From Phycisphaerales bacterium (GTDB taxonomy: Bacteria > Planctomycetota > Phycisphaerae > Phycisphaerales > UBA1924), in assembly GCA_020427635.1 (NCBI GenBank), contig JAGQOH010000003.1, positions 1 through 64,000 on the forward strand: a stretch of DNA of 64,000 nucleotides. Direction: 5' to 3'. This document shows, one piece after another, positions 53,883-62,510 of this stretch. Under the pieces are notes generated by a model, which ran no database searches, was not told the origin of the DNA, and was given only the letters and a program-made list of their open reading frames with translations. The position numbers and the translations under genes are program-made. Within the stretch, counting starts at the first letter, position 1. The number at the start of each line of letters is the position of its first letter.

Positions 53883-54377
53883 ATGGCCAAGAAGAAATCC
53901 AAGCACAAGGGCGACACCCCGACGATCGAGAACCGCAAGGCGCGGCACGATTATCACATCGATCGAACGCTCGAAGTCGGCATCAAGCTGCTCGGGACCG
54001 AAGTGAAATCGGTGCGCGAGGGCAAGGTGTCGCTCAAGGAAGGGTATGTGCGCGTGCAGGAGGCGCGCCCGCCCAGCTTGTGGCTTCATTCGGTACACAT
54101 CGCGGAGTATGACCACGCTGCCAAGGCGTTTCAGCACGCCACGACACGCACGCGATTGCTCCTGGCGCACAAGCGCGAGATTGCCGAACTTGTGAAAGAG
54201 ACGGCGATTCGCGGCGTGACGATTGTGCCGCTCAAGATGTATTTCAAGGATGGGCGCGCGAAGCTGCAGATCGGGGTTGCACGCGGCAAGAAGCAGTTTG
54301 ATAAGCGCGCGACGATCAAGGATCGCGAGGCAAGCCGGGCTATTGAGCGGGCGATGACGCGGAAGCGGATTGGGTAG
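53883..54377 (+). CDS. smpB: SsrA-binding protein SmpB
   Basis: A 164-residue protein that delivers tmRNA to stalled ribosomes. Family motifs are IENRKARHDYHIDRTLEVGI, LLGTEVKSVREGKVSLKEGY, VRVQEARPPSLWL and MYFKDGRAKLQIGVARGKK, with the basic C-terminal tail AIERAMTRKRIG. The ATG at 53883 starts the basic MAKKKSKHK segment. No tmRNA gene was found nearby in the window. Confidence 0.96.
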   Translation: MAKKKSKHKGDTPTIENRKARHDYHIDRTLEVGIKLLGTEVKSVREGKVSLKEGYVRVQEARPPSLWLHSVHIAEYDHAAKAFQHATTRTRLLLAHKREIAELVKETAIRGVTIVPLKMYFKDGRAKLQIGVARGKKQFDKRATIKDREASRAIERAMTRKRIG

Positions 54378-54405
54378 GTAGGCACTAGGGACTGGGTACT
54401 AGGGT
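54375..54405. repeat. CTAGG-rich short repeat
   Basis: Degenerate units (gtaggcactagggact, gggtactaggg) follow smpB directly. The composition matches the string at 19661-19696. Confidence 0.45.
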
Positions 54406-54448
54406 GGCCCGACTTGCTTGCCACGTCGGAGCTTCGGATCATTGACGC

Positions 54449-55066
54449 GTGAGCAAGTACATGGACGACATGACGAAGGCGTCCGATCCGGTGGGGATAT
54501 CGCTTTCGCGCGCGTGCTACCGAGAACGAACCGGGTGGTTTGAGCGATTCACTGCGTGGCGTATTCGTCGTCATGGAATAATCCTGACTGAGTTGCTCGA
54601 CGAACATTTGCAAATGGGCGATTCGCGAGCCGCAGTCGTCATTTCGGTGCGGCCGCTTCGAGTGGCTGCGTATACAGATGAACTTGATTGCGTAGCGATG
54701 CTCCGTTTTCCGAGGCATCTTGTCCGCACGCATCGTCTCAAGCCAGGCAGCCGGCTGCTCACCGTAAACACGTACACAATGGAAGGCAGGGGAGCACGAG
54801 ATCTGGTGCCGGGGCCTCGCACAACGCATCGCTACCCAGATTTCTTTCCTCTGATTGCTGAGTTCTACTCGGATGATCGGGACAAGATTGAGGCACGCAA
54901 GCTGAGGATCGATGAGGAAGAATGGGATCGTTGCTGGCAGATGGGCAAAGAGTATTACCGGCGACTTCCAAACCTTGCGCGCGATGGTTCACCACTGGCG
55001 GCATCAGTTGAAGGATACTCGATGAAAGAGAAACCGTTGTGGCGTTCGATGCTTGGTTTGCCATAG
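54449..55066 (+). CDS. Hypothetical protein
   Basis: A 205-residue protein with a GTG start and no recognised domain. Features are an N-terminal amphipathic stretch (WFERFTAWRIRRHGIILTELL), a central strand-rich part (AAVVISVRPLRVAAYTDELD, RLLTVNTYTM) and a charged C-terminal helix (DRDKIEARKLRIDEEEWDR). No signal peptide is present, so it is likely cytoplasmic. Base composition is less GC-rich than smpB and the ABC gene on either side, which suggests a different history. ATG 54461 is a possible alternative start. Confidence 0.62.
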   Translation: MSKYMDDMTKASDPVGISLSRACYRERTGWFERFTAWRIRRHGIILTELLDEHLQMGDSRAAVVISVRPLRVAAYTDELDCVAMLRFPRHLVRTHRLKPGSRLLTVNTYTMEGRGARDLVPGPRTTHRYPDFFPLIAEFYSDDRDKIEARKLRIDEEEWDRCWQMGKEYYRRLPNLARDGSPLAASVEGYSMKEKPLWRSMLGLP

Positions 55067-55107
55067 CGTTCGCGCACACGTCCTCAACTTCCGCGATACT
55101 TCCCCCA

Positions 55108-57000
55108 ATGACCCCCAAGACCGGGCCAAGTTCGGATGCCGCGTCGACGTCCACGCGCGGGGCGTTCTGGCAACTTGCCAGGCGCATGCTGCACCACAAG
55201 GCGAATGTGGTGGGGGCGTTGGTGATGGCGTTCGTCTCGGCCGCGGGGCTCGGCGCGGGGCTCGTCGGCATTGCGCTGGTGCTCAAGCAAGTGCTGCCCG
55301 ATGCCAAGAGCGGCTTTGAAGGGCGGTCGTTGCAGCAGATGGCACAGGAGGCCGCGGCAAAGGCGCCGGGTTGGTTGAGCGTGCCGCAGGGGTGGATCGA
55401 TGGGCTGCCGACGGATCGGTTTGATTCAGTCGTGTGGCTGGTGGTTGGGCTTGGGGTGCTGACGCTTGTCGGCGGAGCGGCGAACTTCCTGCATCGCTAT
55501 CTGTCCTTGTCGTTGACGACGCATGTGGTCGCGGAGGTTCGGCGCGATGCGTATGAGCATGTGCTGATGATGCCGCTGGGCAGGATCATTGGCGGGTCGA
55601 GTGCCGACACGATCTCGCGGATCGTCAATGATGCGAATACGTTGAACCGGGGGTTCAGTGCGCTGACGAGCCAGGTGGTTGCGCAGCTGACCAAGGGCAT
55701 TGCGGCGGCGATCGCGGCGTTTGTCATTGACTGGCGTTTGAGCCTTGTGACGCTCGCAGTGGCACCGGTGCTGTTCTTTGTGATTCGCACGCTTGGCAAG
55801 CGGATTCGGCGCGGCAGCAAGCGCGCGATGAAGGGACAGGCCAAGTTGCTCGAGAGCGCGACTGAGGCGATGTTCGGCTTTCGCGTGATGAAGGTATACG
55901 GGGCAGAGGGCCGCGAGCTTGAGCGGTTTGAGTCGCACAACCGTCAAGTGGTGAAGGAGCAGCTTCGCGTGCGCACGGCGCGGGCGCTCGCGGGGCCATT
56001 GATTGAGCTGCTTGCGATCATCGTGATGGGGGCGCTGGCGCTGGTTGCCGCGAAGGCGATTATTGATAGCGAGCTTGATCCGGCGAATTTCCTGACGGCC
56101 CTGATGAGCCTGGCGGTCGCGGGGAATGCGCTCAAGCCCTTGAACAATCTTGCGCAAGATATTCAGCAGGCGGACGCCGCGGCTCAGCGGTTGCTCGAGG
56201 TTATGCATGTCGCCCCCGAGCCGACGGGCGGGACGAACGCGCTGCCTCGGCATACGAAGTCGATCGCGTTCGAGGATGTGCGCTTCAAGTATCCAACGGG
56301 GCGCATGTTTGCGGTGGATGGTGTGAGCCTGGAGATTCCGTTTGGGTCGACGGTGGCATTTGTGGGGCCCAATGGTTGTGGGAAGACGACGCTGCTGGGG
56401 CTTGTGCCGCGGCTGTATGCGCCGAGTGAAGGCTCGGTGCGCATTGATGGCATGGATGTGGACGAGGTGCAACTGTCGTCCTTGCGCGCACAGATTGGCG
56501 TGGTGTCACAGGAGGTCGTGCTGTTTGCTGGCACGATTGCGGAGAACATTGCGTATTCGAAGCCGAACGCGGCGCGCGAGGAGATCGAACGGGCGGCGAA
56601 GCTGGCTCATGCCGACGCGTTCATCCGCGAGTTACCCGAGGGGTATGACACGCCGGTAGGCGCGCAGGGGTTGACCTTGTCGGGCGGACAACGGCAGCGA
56701 CTCAGCATCGCGCGGGCGCTGCTGCGCGATCCGGCGATTCTGATTCTTGATGAGGCGACGAGCATGATCGATGCTGAGAGCGAGGCGCAGATTGCGGCGG
56801 CGATCAGCGAGCAGGCCGGTCGGCGGACGACGCTTGTCGTGGCGCACCGGTTCAGCACGATCACGTCGGCGGATCGCATCGTGGTGATGGACAAGGGTAA
56901 GGTGCTGGACGTGGGGCGGCACGAGGAGCTTGTCGAGCGCTGCGAGCTTTATCGGCAGTTGGCGAGCCACCAGACGCTGCCCAGTGGTGCGGCGACGTAG
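55108..57000 (+). CDS. MsbA-like ABC exporter (fused permease-ATPase)
   Basis: A 630-residue half-transporter working as a homodimer in the cytoplasmic membrane. The N-terminal half has six predicted helices (about 35-370). The ATPase domain has Walker A GPNGCGKTT (about 419), the signature LSGGQRQRLSIARALL (about 523), Walker B ILILDEATS (about 543) and the H-loop VAHRFSTI. It resembles lipid or peptide exporters of the MsbA/LmrA group; the substrate is not certain. The ATG at 55108 avoids overlap with the preceding gene. Confidence 0.9.
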   Translation: MTPKTGPSSDAASTSTRGAFWQLARRMLHHKANVVGALVMAFVSAAGLGAGLVGIALVLKQVLPDAKSGFEGRSLQQMAQEAAAKAPGWLSVPQGWIDGLPTDRFDSVVWLVVGLGVLTLVGGAANFLHRYLSLSLTTHVVAEVRRDAYEHVLMMPLGRIIGGSSADTISRIVNDANTLNRGFSALTSQVVAQLTKGIAAAIAAFVIDWRLSLVTLAVAPVLFFVIRTLGKRIRRGSKRAMKGQAKLLESATEAMFGFRVMKVYGAEGRELERFESHNRQVVKEQLRVRTARALAGPLIELLAIIVMGALALVAAKAIIDSELDPANFLTALMSLAVAGNALKPLNNLAQDIQQADAAAQRLLEVMHVAPEPTGGTNALPRHTKSIAFEDVRFKYPTGRMFAVDGVSLEIPFGSTVAFVGPNGCGKTTLLGLVPRLYAPSEGSVRIDGMDVDEVQLSSLRAQIGVVSQEVVLFAGTIAENIAYSKPNAAREEIERAAKLAHADAFIRELPEGYDTPVGAQGLTLSGGQRQRLSIARALLRDPAILILDEATSMIDAESEAQIAAAISEQAGRRTTLVVAHRFSTITSADRIVVMDKGKVLDVGRHEELVERCELYRQLASHQTLPSGAAT

Positions 57001-57040
57001 CGACGACGTGGCAGGGGCGGGCTGCCTACCATGGCGGCTT

Positions 57041-58582
57041 ATGGGAATGCACCGAGTTGCCATTGTGGGCCGACCCAACGTCGGCAAGAGTTCGTTGCTG
57101 AACATGCTCGCGCGGTCGAAGGTGTCGATTGTCGACCCGACGCCTGGCGTGACGCGCGATCGGGTGTCGACGATCGTCGAGCTCGAGGGGCCGAAGCGCA
57201 TCGAGGAGCCGCTGTTGGTCGAAGTGACCGACACGGGCGGCTATGGCGTGTACATGGCGGAGGGCGGGCGATTCGATGATGCGGGGATGGACCTGCAGAA
57301 GCTGACGGGTTCGATCGAGGGGCAGATCGCGAGCGCCGTGGAGCGGGCGGATTTGATTCTGTTCGTCATTGATGCGCAGGCGGGCGTGACCGCGCTGGAT
57401 GAGACGGTCGCGAAGCTGCTGCGCGAGCGCGCCATGAAGAAGGGCGACAGGTCGGGCGATGGCAAGCGCGTGCCCGTCATGCTTGTGGCAAACAAGGTGG
57501 ATGCCGAGAACTGGGAGCCGCACGCGCTGGAGGCGAGTGCGCTCGGTTTTGGCGAACCAATCATCGTTTCTGCATTGAACAACTTTCGCCGGCGTGAGAT
57601 GCGCGAGAAACTCTGGAAGGCGCTGCACGAGATCACGCCGGGCGATGATGACGGGCGCATGCCCGAGATGCAGATTGCGCTGGTCGGGCGGCGGAACGCG
57701 GGGAAGAGTTCGTTTGTCAACGCACTTGCTGGGTCTGAGCGGTGCATTGTTTCAGAGATTCCGGGCACGACGCGCGATGCGATCGATGTGCGGTTTGAGG
57801 TCGATGGTAAGAGCCTGCTCGCAATCGATACCGCAGGCGTGCGCAAGCGCAGCAAGTTTGCCGATGCAGTGGAGCACTTTGCAAACATGCGGATGGCGGC
57901 GTCGATCCGGCGCGCGGATGTGGTGCTGCTGCTGATTGATTCTACGGAGGCGATTTCGGGCGTGGATAAACGACTCGGCGCGCAGGTGCGCGAGAGCTTC
58001 AAGCCGTGCATCATCGTAGTGAGCAAGTGGGATTTGGCGAAGGGCCGCAAGAATGTGAAGGGCAAGCCTATCACGACAGACGACTATCGCGACTATCTGG
58101 ACAAGGAGCTGCCGGGGCTGGTTGGGGCGCCGATCGTGTTTACCAGTTCCAAAGACGGCACGAATGTGCATGAAGTGATCGATGTTGCGTTTGACTTGTA
58201 CGAGCAGAGCAGGACGAGGCTCAGCACGGGCGAGCTGAATCGCATCATGAAGGACATTCTGGCATCGCGCGGGCCGGGCGGGCGCGGGCGCGTGTACTAC
58301 GCGAGCCAGGTGGCGACGAGCCCGCCCACGATTGTGCTCATGGTGAACAAGCCGGATTTGTTTGAGGGGAACTACGAGCGGTTTTTGCTCAATCGATTCC
58401 GCGAGATGACGCCGTTTGCTGAGTGCCCGGTGCGCCTGATCATTCGCGAGCGCAAGCGGGCGTCGTTGCAGGATCTGCTGAGCGGCGCGCATCGCAAGAG
58501 CAAAGAGGTCGGCAAGATCGGCGGCGGGGAGATGGTCGAGGATGACGGCGGTGGTTGGATGGAGGTGGGGGAGGAGAAGTGA
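57041..58582 (+). CDS. der: Ribosome biogenesis GTPase Der (EngA)
   Basis: A 513-residue GTPase with two tandem G domains, needed for 50S ribosome assembly. G1 motifs are GRPNVGKS (10-17) and GRRNAGKS (about 216). DTGG and DTAG G3 motifs and the NKVD and SKWD G4 motifs are intact. The C-terminal KH-like domain (about 400-480) has RVYYASQVATSPPTIVLMVN. The second P-loop has an unusual RRNA in place of RPNV. TACCAT lies 8 bp before the ATG. The protein is somewhat longer than E. coli Der. Confidence 0.96.
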   Translation: MGMHRVAIVGRPNVGKSSLLNMLARSKVSIVDPTPGVTRDRVSTIVELEGPKRIEEPLLVEVTDTGGYGVYMAEGGRFDDAGMDLQKLTGSIEGQIASAVERADLILFVIDAQAGVTALDETVAKLLRERAMKKGDRSGDGKRVPVMLVANKVDAENWEPHALEASALGFGEPIIVSALNNFRRREMREKLWKALHEITPGDDDGRMPEMQIALVGRRNAGKSSFVNALAGSERCIVSEIPGTTRDAIDVRFEVDGKSLLAIDTAGVRKRSKFADAVEHFANMRMAASIRRADVVLLLIDSTEAISGVDKRLGAQVRESFKPCIIVVSKWDLAKGRKNVKGKPITTDDYRDYLDKELPGLVGAPIVFTSSKDGTNVHEVIDVAFDLYEQSRTRLSTGELNRIMKDILASRGPGGRGRVYYASQVATSPPTIVLMVNKPDLFEGNYERFLLNRFREMTPFAECPVRLIIRERKRASLQDLLSGAHRKSKEVGKIGGGEMVEDDGGGWMEVGEEK

Positions 58583-58605
58583 GGGCGTCAACAAGGAAGG
58601 TTGAT

Positions 58606-58890
58606 ATGCGCATCACAGTCAATGAACTACGGAATGCTTGCGATCGCCTGTTGAGCCACCTAGAGGAGTCAGGCCAAACCGAGTTCGATTTTGATGACGA
58701 CTTGTATTGGGATATTCCAGCGGATGTCCGGTACGACGCCTATTCACCAATCGAAGCTGCTACGGCAGGGCAGCTTGAAGAAGACTGGAAAAATGTCGTT
58801 GAGATCCAGCGCGGCAACAGTGAGCCAGTGGGATACGCATTGGTCTGGCTATCCACGATCATGCGTCGAGTTGGTGAGGCGGCTTTTTGA
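58606..58890 (+). CDS. Small acidic hypothetical protein
   Basis: A 94-residue cytoplasmic protein with an acidic middle (EFDFDDDLYWDIPADVRYD) and predicted helices at both ends (MRITVNELRNACDRLLSHLE, PVGYALVWLSTIMRRVGE). AAGGAAGG lies just before the ATG and supports this start. No family was recognised. Composition is less GC-rich than der. Confidence 0.65.
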   Translation: MRITVNELRNACDRLLSHLEESGQTEFDFDDDLYWDIPADVRYDAYSPIEAATAGQLEEDWKNVVEIQRGNSEPVGYALVWLSTIMRRVGEAAF

Positions 58891-58926
58891 CGCTCGCGAT
58901 TTGGCCCCTCACCCGGCGAAGCGCCA

Positions 58927-58952
58927 CCCTCTCCCCGCAAGCGGGGCGAGGG
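58927..58952. repeat. REP-like palindrome
   Basis: CCCTCTCCCCGC and GCGGGGCGAGGG form a near-perfect inverted repeat between two convergent genes. This motif type, often preceded by CCCCTCACCC as here, is widely scattered in GC-rich bacterial genomes. It may also act as a weak bidirectional terminator. Confidence 0.55.
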
Positions 58953-58960
58953 AGCAGGAA

Positions 58961-60130
58961 TCACGCCGCTTCGGGCCAAATGTCGCCAAGCGGGTCGCCG
59001 CTGTTGTCATCACCCACTTCGAAGCCGCGCCACTCAGAGTGCTCGGTCATGCGATTGTGGATGCGCACGACGCGGGCGAGTTGCTCCCCAAACAGGTCGC
59101 GCACGATGCGCAAGGGTGTGAGCAGGGTTTGCGGGAAGGGCGTGCGCTTGTCTCGGAAGAGCACGACGACCGCGAGGCAATCGCCCTCGAAGTGTGATGA
59201 GAACGCGAGGCCCGTTGCGTTGTCGATCCAGTGGGCCTCGTCGCCCAGGTTGTCGTGCAGCGCCTTCGTAGATTGCATAGCGAGCACATCTTCGAGCGCC
59301 GCGAGGCGCTGCGGCGCGGTGTCCGCCATGTGATCGAGCAGCGCATCCGCAGAGTCCTTGGGCAGGTCGTAGTTGACATATGCGCCAAGGGAGAAGTCGC
59401 CATCGCCTGTCGGGAGGAAGATGGCGGCGTTGGTTGGGCCGGTGCGCTTCAGGATGTATTCGAGGGTGACGCGGAGAACGCGCTCGACATCGAGCTCGCG
59501 GCGGATGAGGGCGGTGTACTCCGAGGCGATCGTCAGGTGGGCATCGGCGTGTGCGTTGGGCGCGAGTTCTTTGGCCTTGGCGCGAATGGCGGGTTTCTTG
59601 GTCGGCTCGGGGGCCGAGTTCTCCTGCATTTCGCGCTCCTCGGTGAGGCGCCGGCACATGCGGCGCAGGCGGTCGACGCGGCGCATGGCTTCGCGCATGC
59701 GCTCTGAGGTCTGCAAGGCGGTGGTGAGCCTGGTGCGCAGCTCGTCGGGGTCGAAGGGTTTGACGATCAGGTCAGCGGCGCCCGCTCGCATCGAATCAAT
59801 GCTCGTGCGCAGGTTCGGATTGGCGGTCGTGATGATCACCTGCAGCGTGTCGTCTGCTTCTGAGACATCGGCGGCGAGGCCCAGGGCGGCTTCAGCAAAG
59901 GAGTCGGCATCGATGACCACCACGCCAAAACGACCAGACGATGCCTCGGTGCGGAAGACGGTGGGGTCGGTCACGACGCGCAGGTCGAGGCCCAGGTCGG
60001 TAGCGGCGAGCGCAATGGCGGCGGCGTGGTCGTGTTCGCGCTCGAGCATGAGCAGCCCGGCGCGTTTCATCTGCGCGCCGGCGTTGTTGGGCGCACCGTC
60101 GGGTTGTTGCGGTGTGGGTGATGTTGTCAC
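58961..60130 (-). CDS. Receiver-GAF signalling protein
   Basis: A 389-residue cytoplasmic protein. The receiver domain (about 22-140) has Asp74 in VVVIDAD as the likely phosphorylation site and Lys124 in IVKPFDPDEL. The acidic pair usually found at the end of strand 1 is replaced by LEREHDH, so Mg2+ binding may be altered. A basic coiled coil (about 140-170) and an EPTKKPAIRAKAK linker lead to a GAF-like domain (about 195-370) with EYILKRTGPTNAAIFLPTG. The GTG start follows GAGGTT. It is the last gene of a three-gene signalling operon. Confidence 0.82.
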   Translation of the reverse strand: MTTSPTPQQPDGAPNNAGAQMKRAGLLMLEREHDHAAAIALAATDLGLDLRVVTDPTVFRTEASSGRFGVVVIDADSFAEAALGLAADVSEADDTLQVIITTANPNLRTSIDSMRAGAADLIVKPFDPDELRTRLTTALQTSERMREAMRRVDRLRRMCRRLTEEREMQENSAPEPTKKPAIRAKAKELAPNAHADAHLTIASEYTALIRRELDVERVLRVTLEYILKRTGPTNAAIFLPTGDGDFSLGAYVNYDLPKDSADALLDHMADTAPQRLAALEDVLAMQSTKALHDNLGDEAHWIDNATGLAFSSHFEGDCLAVVVLFRDKRTPFPQTLLTPLRIVRDLFGEQLARVVRIHNRMTEHSEWRGFEVGDDNSGDPLGDIWPEAA

Positions 60131-60152
60131 GTCGCAACCTCCGAGGGCGTGC

Positions 60153-62510
60153 TTACGCCGCCTTGCTCACCTTGCCGGGTTCGTACTTCCACTCCGGCAG
60201 GGCGATGGTGACCGTGGTGCCTTGCCCGAGGGTGGACTGCACACGCAGTTCACCACCGTGCAAGTCGACGAGACGTCGTGCTCGCGCGAGCCCGAGTCCC
60301 GCCTGACGACCCGCGGGCTTCTCCGAGAAGAAGGGATCGCAGGCGTGACGGAGCGCGCGTTCGGACATGCCGACGCCGTCATCCGTCACCGTGAACATGA
60401 GTCGGCCATCACCCGGGGAGACAAAAGCACGAAGCTCGATGCCAGTCTTGGGGCGGGCTTCAAGTGCGTTGACGAGAAGCTCTGTGACGGCCCCACCGAT
60501 TTGACGGCGGTCGATAAAGGCGGTGGCGAGTCCATCGCCGATCACGGTGCGCACATCGGGTGGGTTGCGGTTGTTATGGGCGCGGAGCGAGGCGCTGAGG
60601 GCGGCGCGCTCCTTTGCTTCCTCGATGGAATCCAGCATCATCCGACGGACGTCAGTGCGCGCCGGCTGCGGCTTGGGCGGATCGGCGAAGAGATGCAGGC
60701 TGGTGATGAGGTCGGAGAGATGCGCCGCGGCTTGAGAGATGCCTCGGGCGCGTTCGACGTTTTCATGGTCCGCAAGGCGCGTGGCGAGCAGTTGAGCGTT
60801 GCCCGAGATTACTGTGAGCGGGTTGTTCATTTCGTGGGCAGCGCCGCTAGCCAGTTCGCCCAGACGCGCCATCGATCGCGCTTCGACCAGTGCGGACTGT
60901 GCTTGCGCGAGTCGGCGGTTGGCGTCGGCGAGCTGTTCGCCAAGGCGCCGGGCGCCATCGTGCTGCGCAGCCGCAGCGAGCACTGAGGCCCAGGAGCCGA
61001 TGAGCGCGCGTGCGCCGGGAAGTGCGAGCACACCCGCACCAGCTTCGCGCTCGTGCAGCAGCACTGCTGCTGGCCCCTGCCCATCGAGGAGTGATGTGAA
61101 TCGGCAGGTCTGCGGTACGCTCGCGTCATTCAGTCGCTCACCAAGCCAGCGAACGACGTCGATGGCGTCGAAGCCCGCCGAGGCGGCGTGCGCAATGGCG
61201 GCGAGATCCTGACCCGTTGGGGGACGTCCGATCGAGCGACTCTCAACCGGGCGCGCCGCGGAATCGAAGCGATGCACGATCCAATCAGCCCCCGGGCGGG
61301 CTTGCCACAGCATGATGAAGTAGCTGCCCCCAAGGAAGCTTGACGCACTCTTGGCCACGTCCAGGAACGCGGATGCGAGTGATGTACGCACGATGCCCGC
61401 AGCGTGGAAACCCTCGATTGCATCGAGCACTTTACGGCGCGACGCAGCTTCTGATGCGCGCGAGGACAGTTCGGCATTCAGTCGCCCAAGTTGGCGGTTT
61501 GCCTCGGCGATGGAGGACAGAAGCAGCTCCTGGTCCTTCTCGCCTTCGATGCCCAAGTGAGCAGCGCGCGTAGTGAGCCGCTCAAAGAGTTCCGTGTCGA
61601 GGCCTGCGCACCGATCGGGATTGAGGCCATGATCGCGTGCGAGGTCGACAATGGGCGTCGTTGACGGCAACGAGCCATTCCATCCGATGTGCAAAGAGCG
61701 CACGATGGCATGGGCGATCGTGACGACACCGATGAGTTGGCGGTGCGGCACGTCGGGCAGGCTCGATGCGGGCTGGTTGTGCAGCCAAATGACATCTTGC
61801 AGTGCGTGCGGAAGGCCCCAGTGCTCGGCAAGTCGTTTGCCCGCAGTGTGGTGATCGATGCCCAGCACGCGGCGCTCGACATCGGTGATGTCAATGCGAT
61901 GTGCTCGGCAAAGCTCGACACAGCGTGCAAACGAGCGCGGCAACACGCGATCCAGCGCCAGTTTGCCCAGGTCATGCAGCAAACCGCATAGGAAAGCTTC
62001 CTGGGCATGCACGCCGTCGAGCACGCCTTGGTGGCGCTCCGCGATGAGTTCTGCGGCACATGCGACGGCAAGGGAGTGACGCCAGAAGCCGGTGCGATCG
62101 AACGAGGCTTCGTCATCCGCGGAGCCCGATGAATCAGTGAGCAGGCCGTAGATCTCGACCGCGAGCATGGCGGCCCGCACTTGCTCGATGCCAAGGCGCA
62201 CAACGGCGCGCTCGATGGTCGTGATCTTCGTGCGTGCGGCTCGGTCGGCGGTCTGGCACAAACGCAGCACGCGCGCGGAGAGGGCCGGATCGCCCTCAAT
62301 GAGCTTTGCAATCTCCTTGAGGTCCGCCTCAGGATCCGATGACATCTGGATCACGCGCACCGCGATGGGTGACAGCGTGGGCAGATCGGTCAGGTGCGAG
62401 AGAATCATCTCGACCTGATCGGGGTCGTGCGGCTGTTGAGCAGGCATGGACGGATCGCTCGTCGTCATGTGCGGCGCCTCGTGGCCCGGATTGTGGGCCG
62501 GGTCCTTCAT
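60153..62510 (-). CDS. HDOD-GAF-histidine kinase fusion
   Basis: A 785-residue cytoplasmic sensor kinase. The N-terminal HDOD domain (about 30-230) has LPTLSPIAVRVIQM and FLCGLLHDLGKLALDRVL. A GAF-like region follows (about 350-510), then a coiled coil. The kinase core has the phospho-accepting His in GAAHEMNNPLTVISGNAQLL (about 558), an N box TELLVNALEAR, a G1 box DDGVGMSE and a G2 box AGLGLARARRLVDLHGG. The ATG at 62510 overlaps the upstream stop (ATGA), fixing the start and showing coupling to the receiver regulator. No membrane helix is present. Confidence 0.9.
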   Translation of the reverse strand: MKDPAHNPGHEAPHMTTSDPSMPAQQPHDPDQVEMILSHLTDLPTLSPIAVRVIQMSSDPEADLKEIAKLIEGDPALSARVLRLCQTADRAARTKITTIERAVVRLGIEQVRAAMLAVEIYGLLTDSSGSADDEASFDRTGFWRHSLAVACAAELIAERHQGVLDGVHAQEAFLCGLLHDLGKLALDRVLPRSFARCVELCRAHRIDITDVERRVLGIDHHTAGKRLAEHWGLPHALQDVIWLHNQPASSLPDVPHRQLIGVVTIAHAIVRSLHIGWNGSLPSTTPIVDLARDHGLNPDRCAGLDTELFERLTTRAAHLGIEGEKDQELLLSSIAEANRQLGRLNAELSSRASEAASRRKVLDAIEGFHAAGIVRTSLASAFLDVAKSASSFLGGSYFIMLWQARPGADWIVHRFDSAARPVESRSIGRPPTGQDLAAIAHAASAGFDAIDVVRWLGERLNDASVPQTCRFTSLLDGQGPAAVLLHEREAGAGVLALPGARALIGSWASVLAAAAQHDGARRLGEQLADANRRLAQAQSALVEARSMARLGELASGAAHEMNNPLTVISGNAQLLATRLADHENVERARGISQAAAHLSDLITSLHLFADPPKPQPARTDVRRMMLDSIEEAKERAALSASLRAHNNRNPPDVRTVIGDGLATAFIDRRQIGGAVTELLVNALEARPKTGIELRAFVSPGDGRLMFTVTDDGVGMSERALRHACDPFFSEKPAGRQAGLGLARARRLVDLHGGELRVQSTLGQGTTVTIALPEWKYEPGKVSKAA

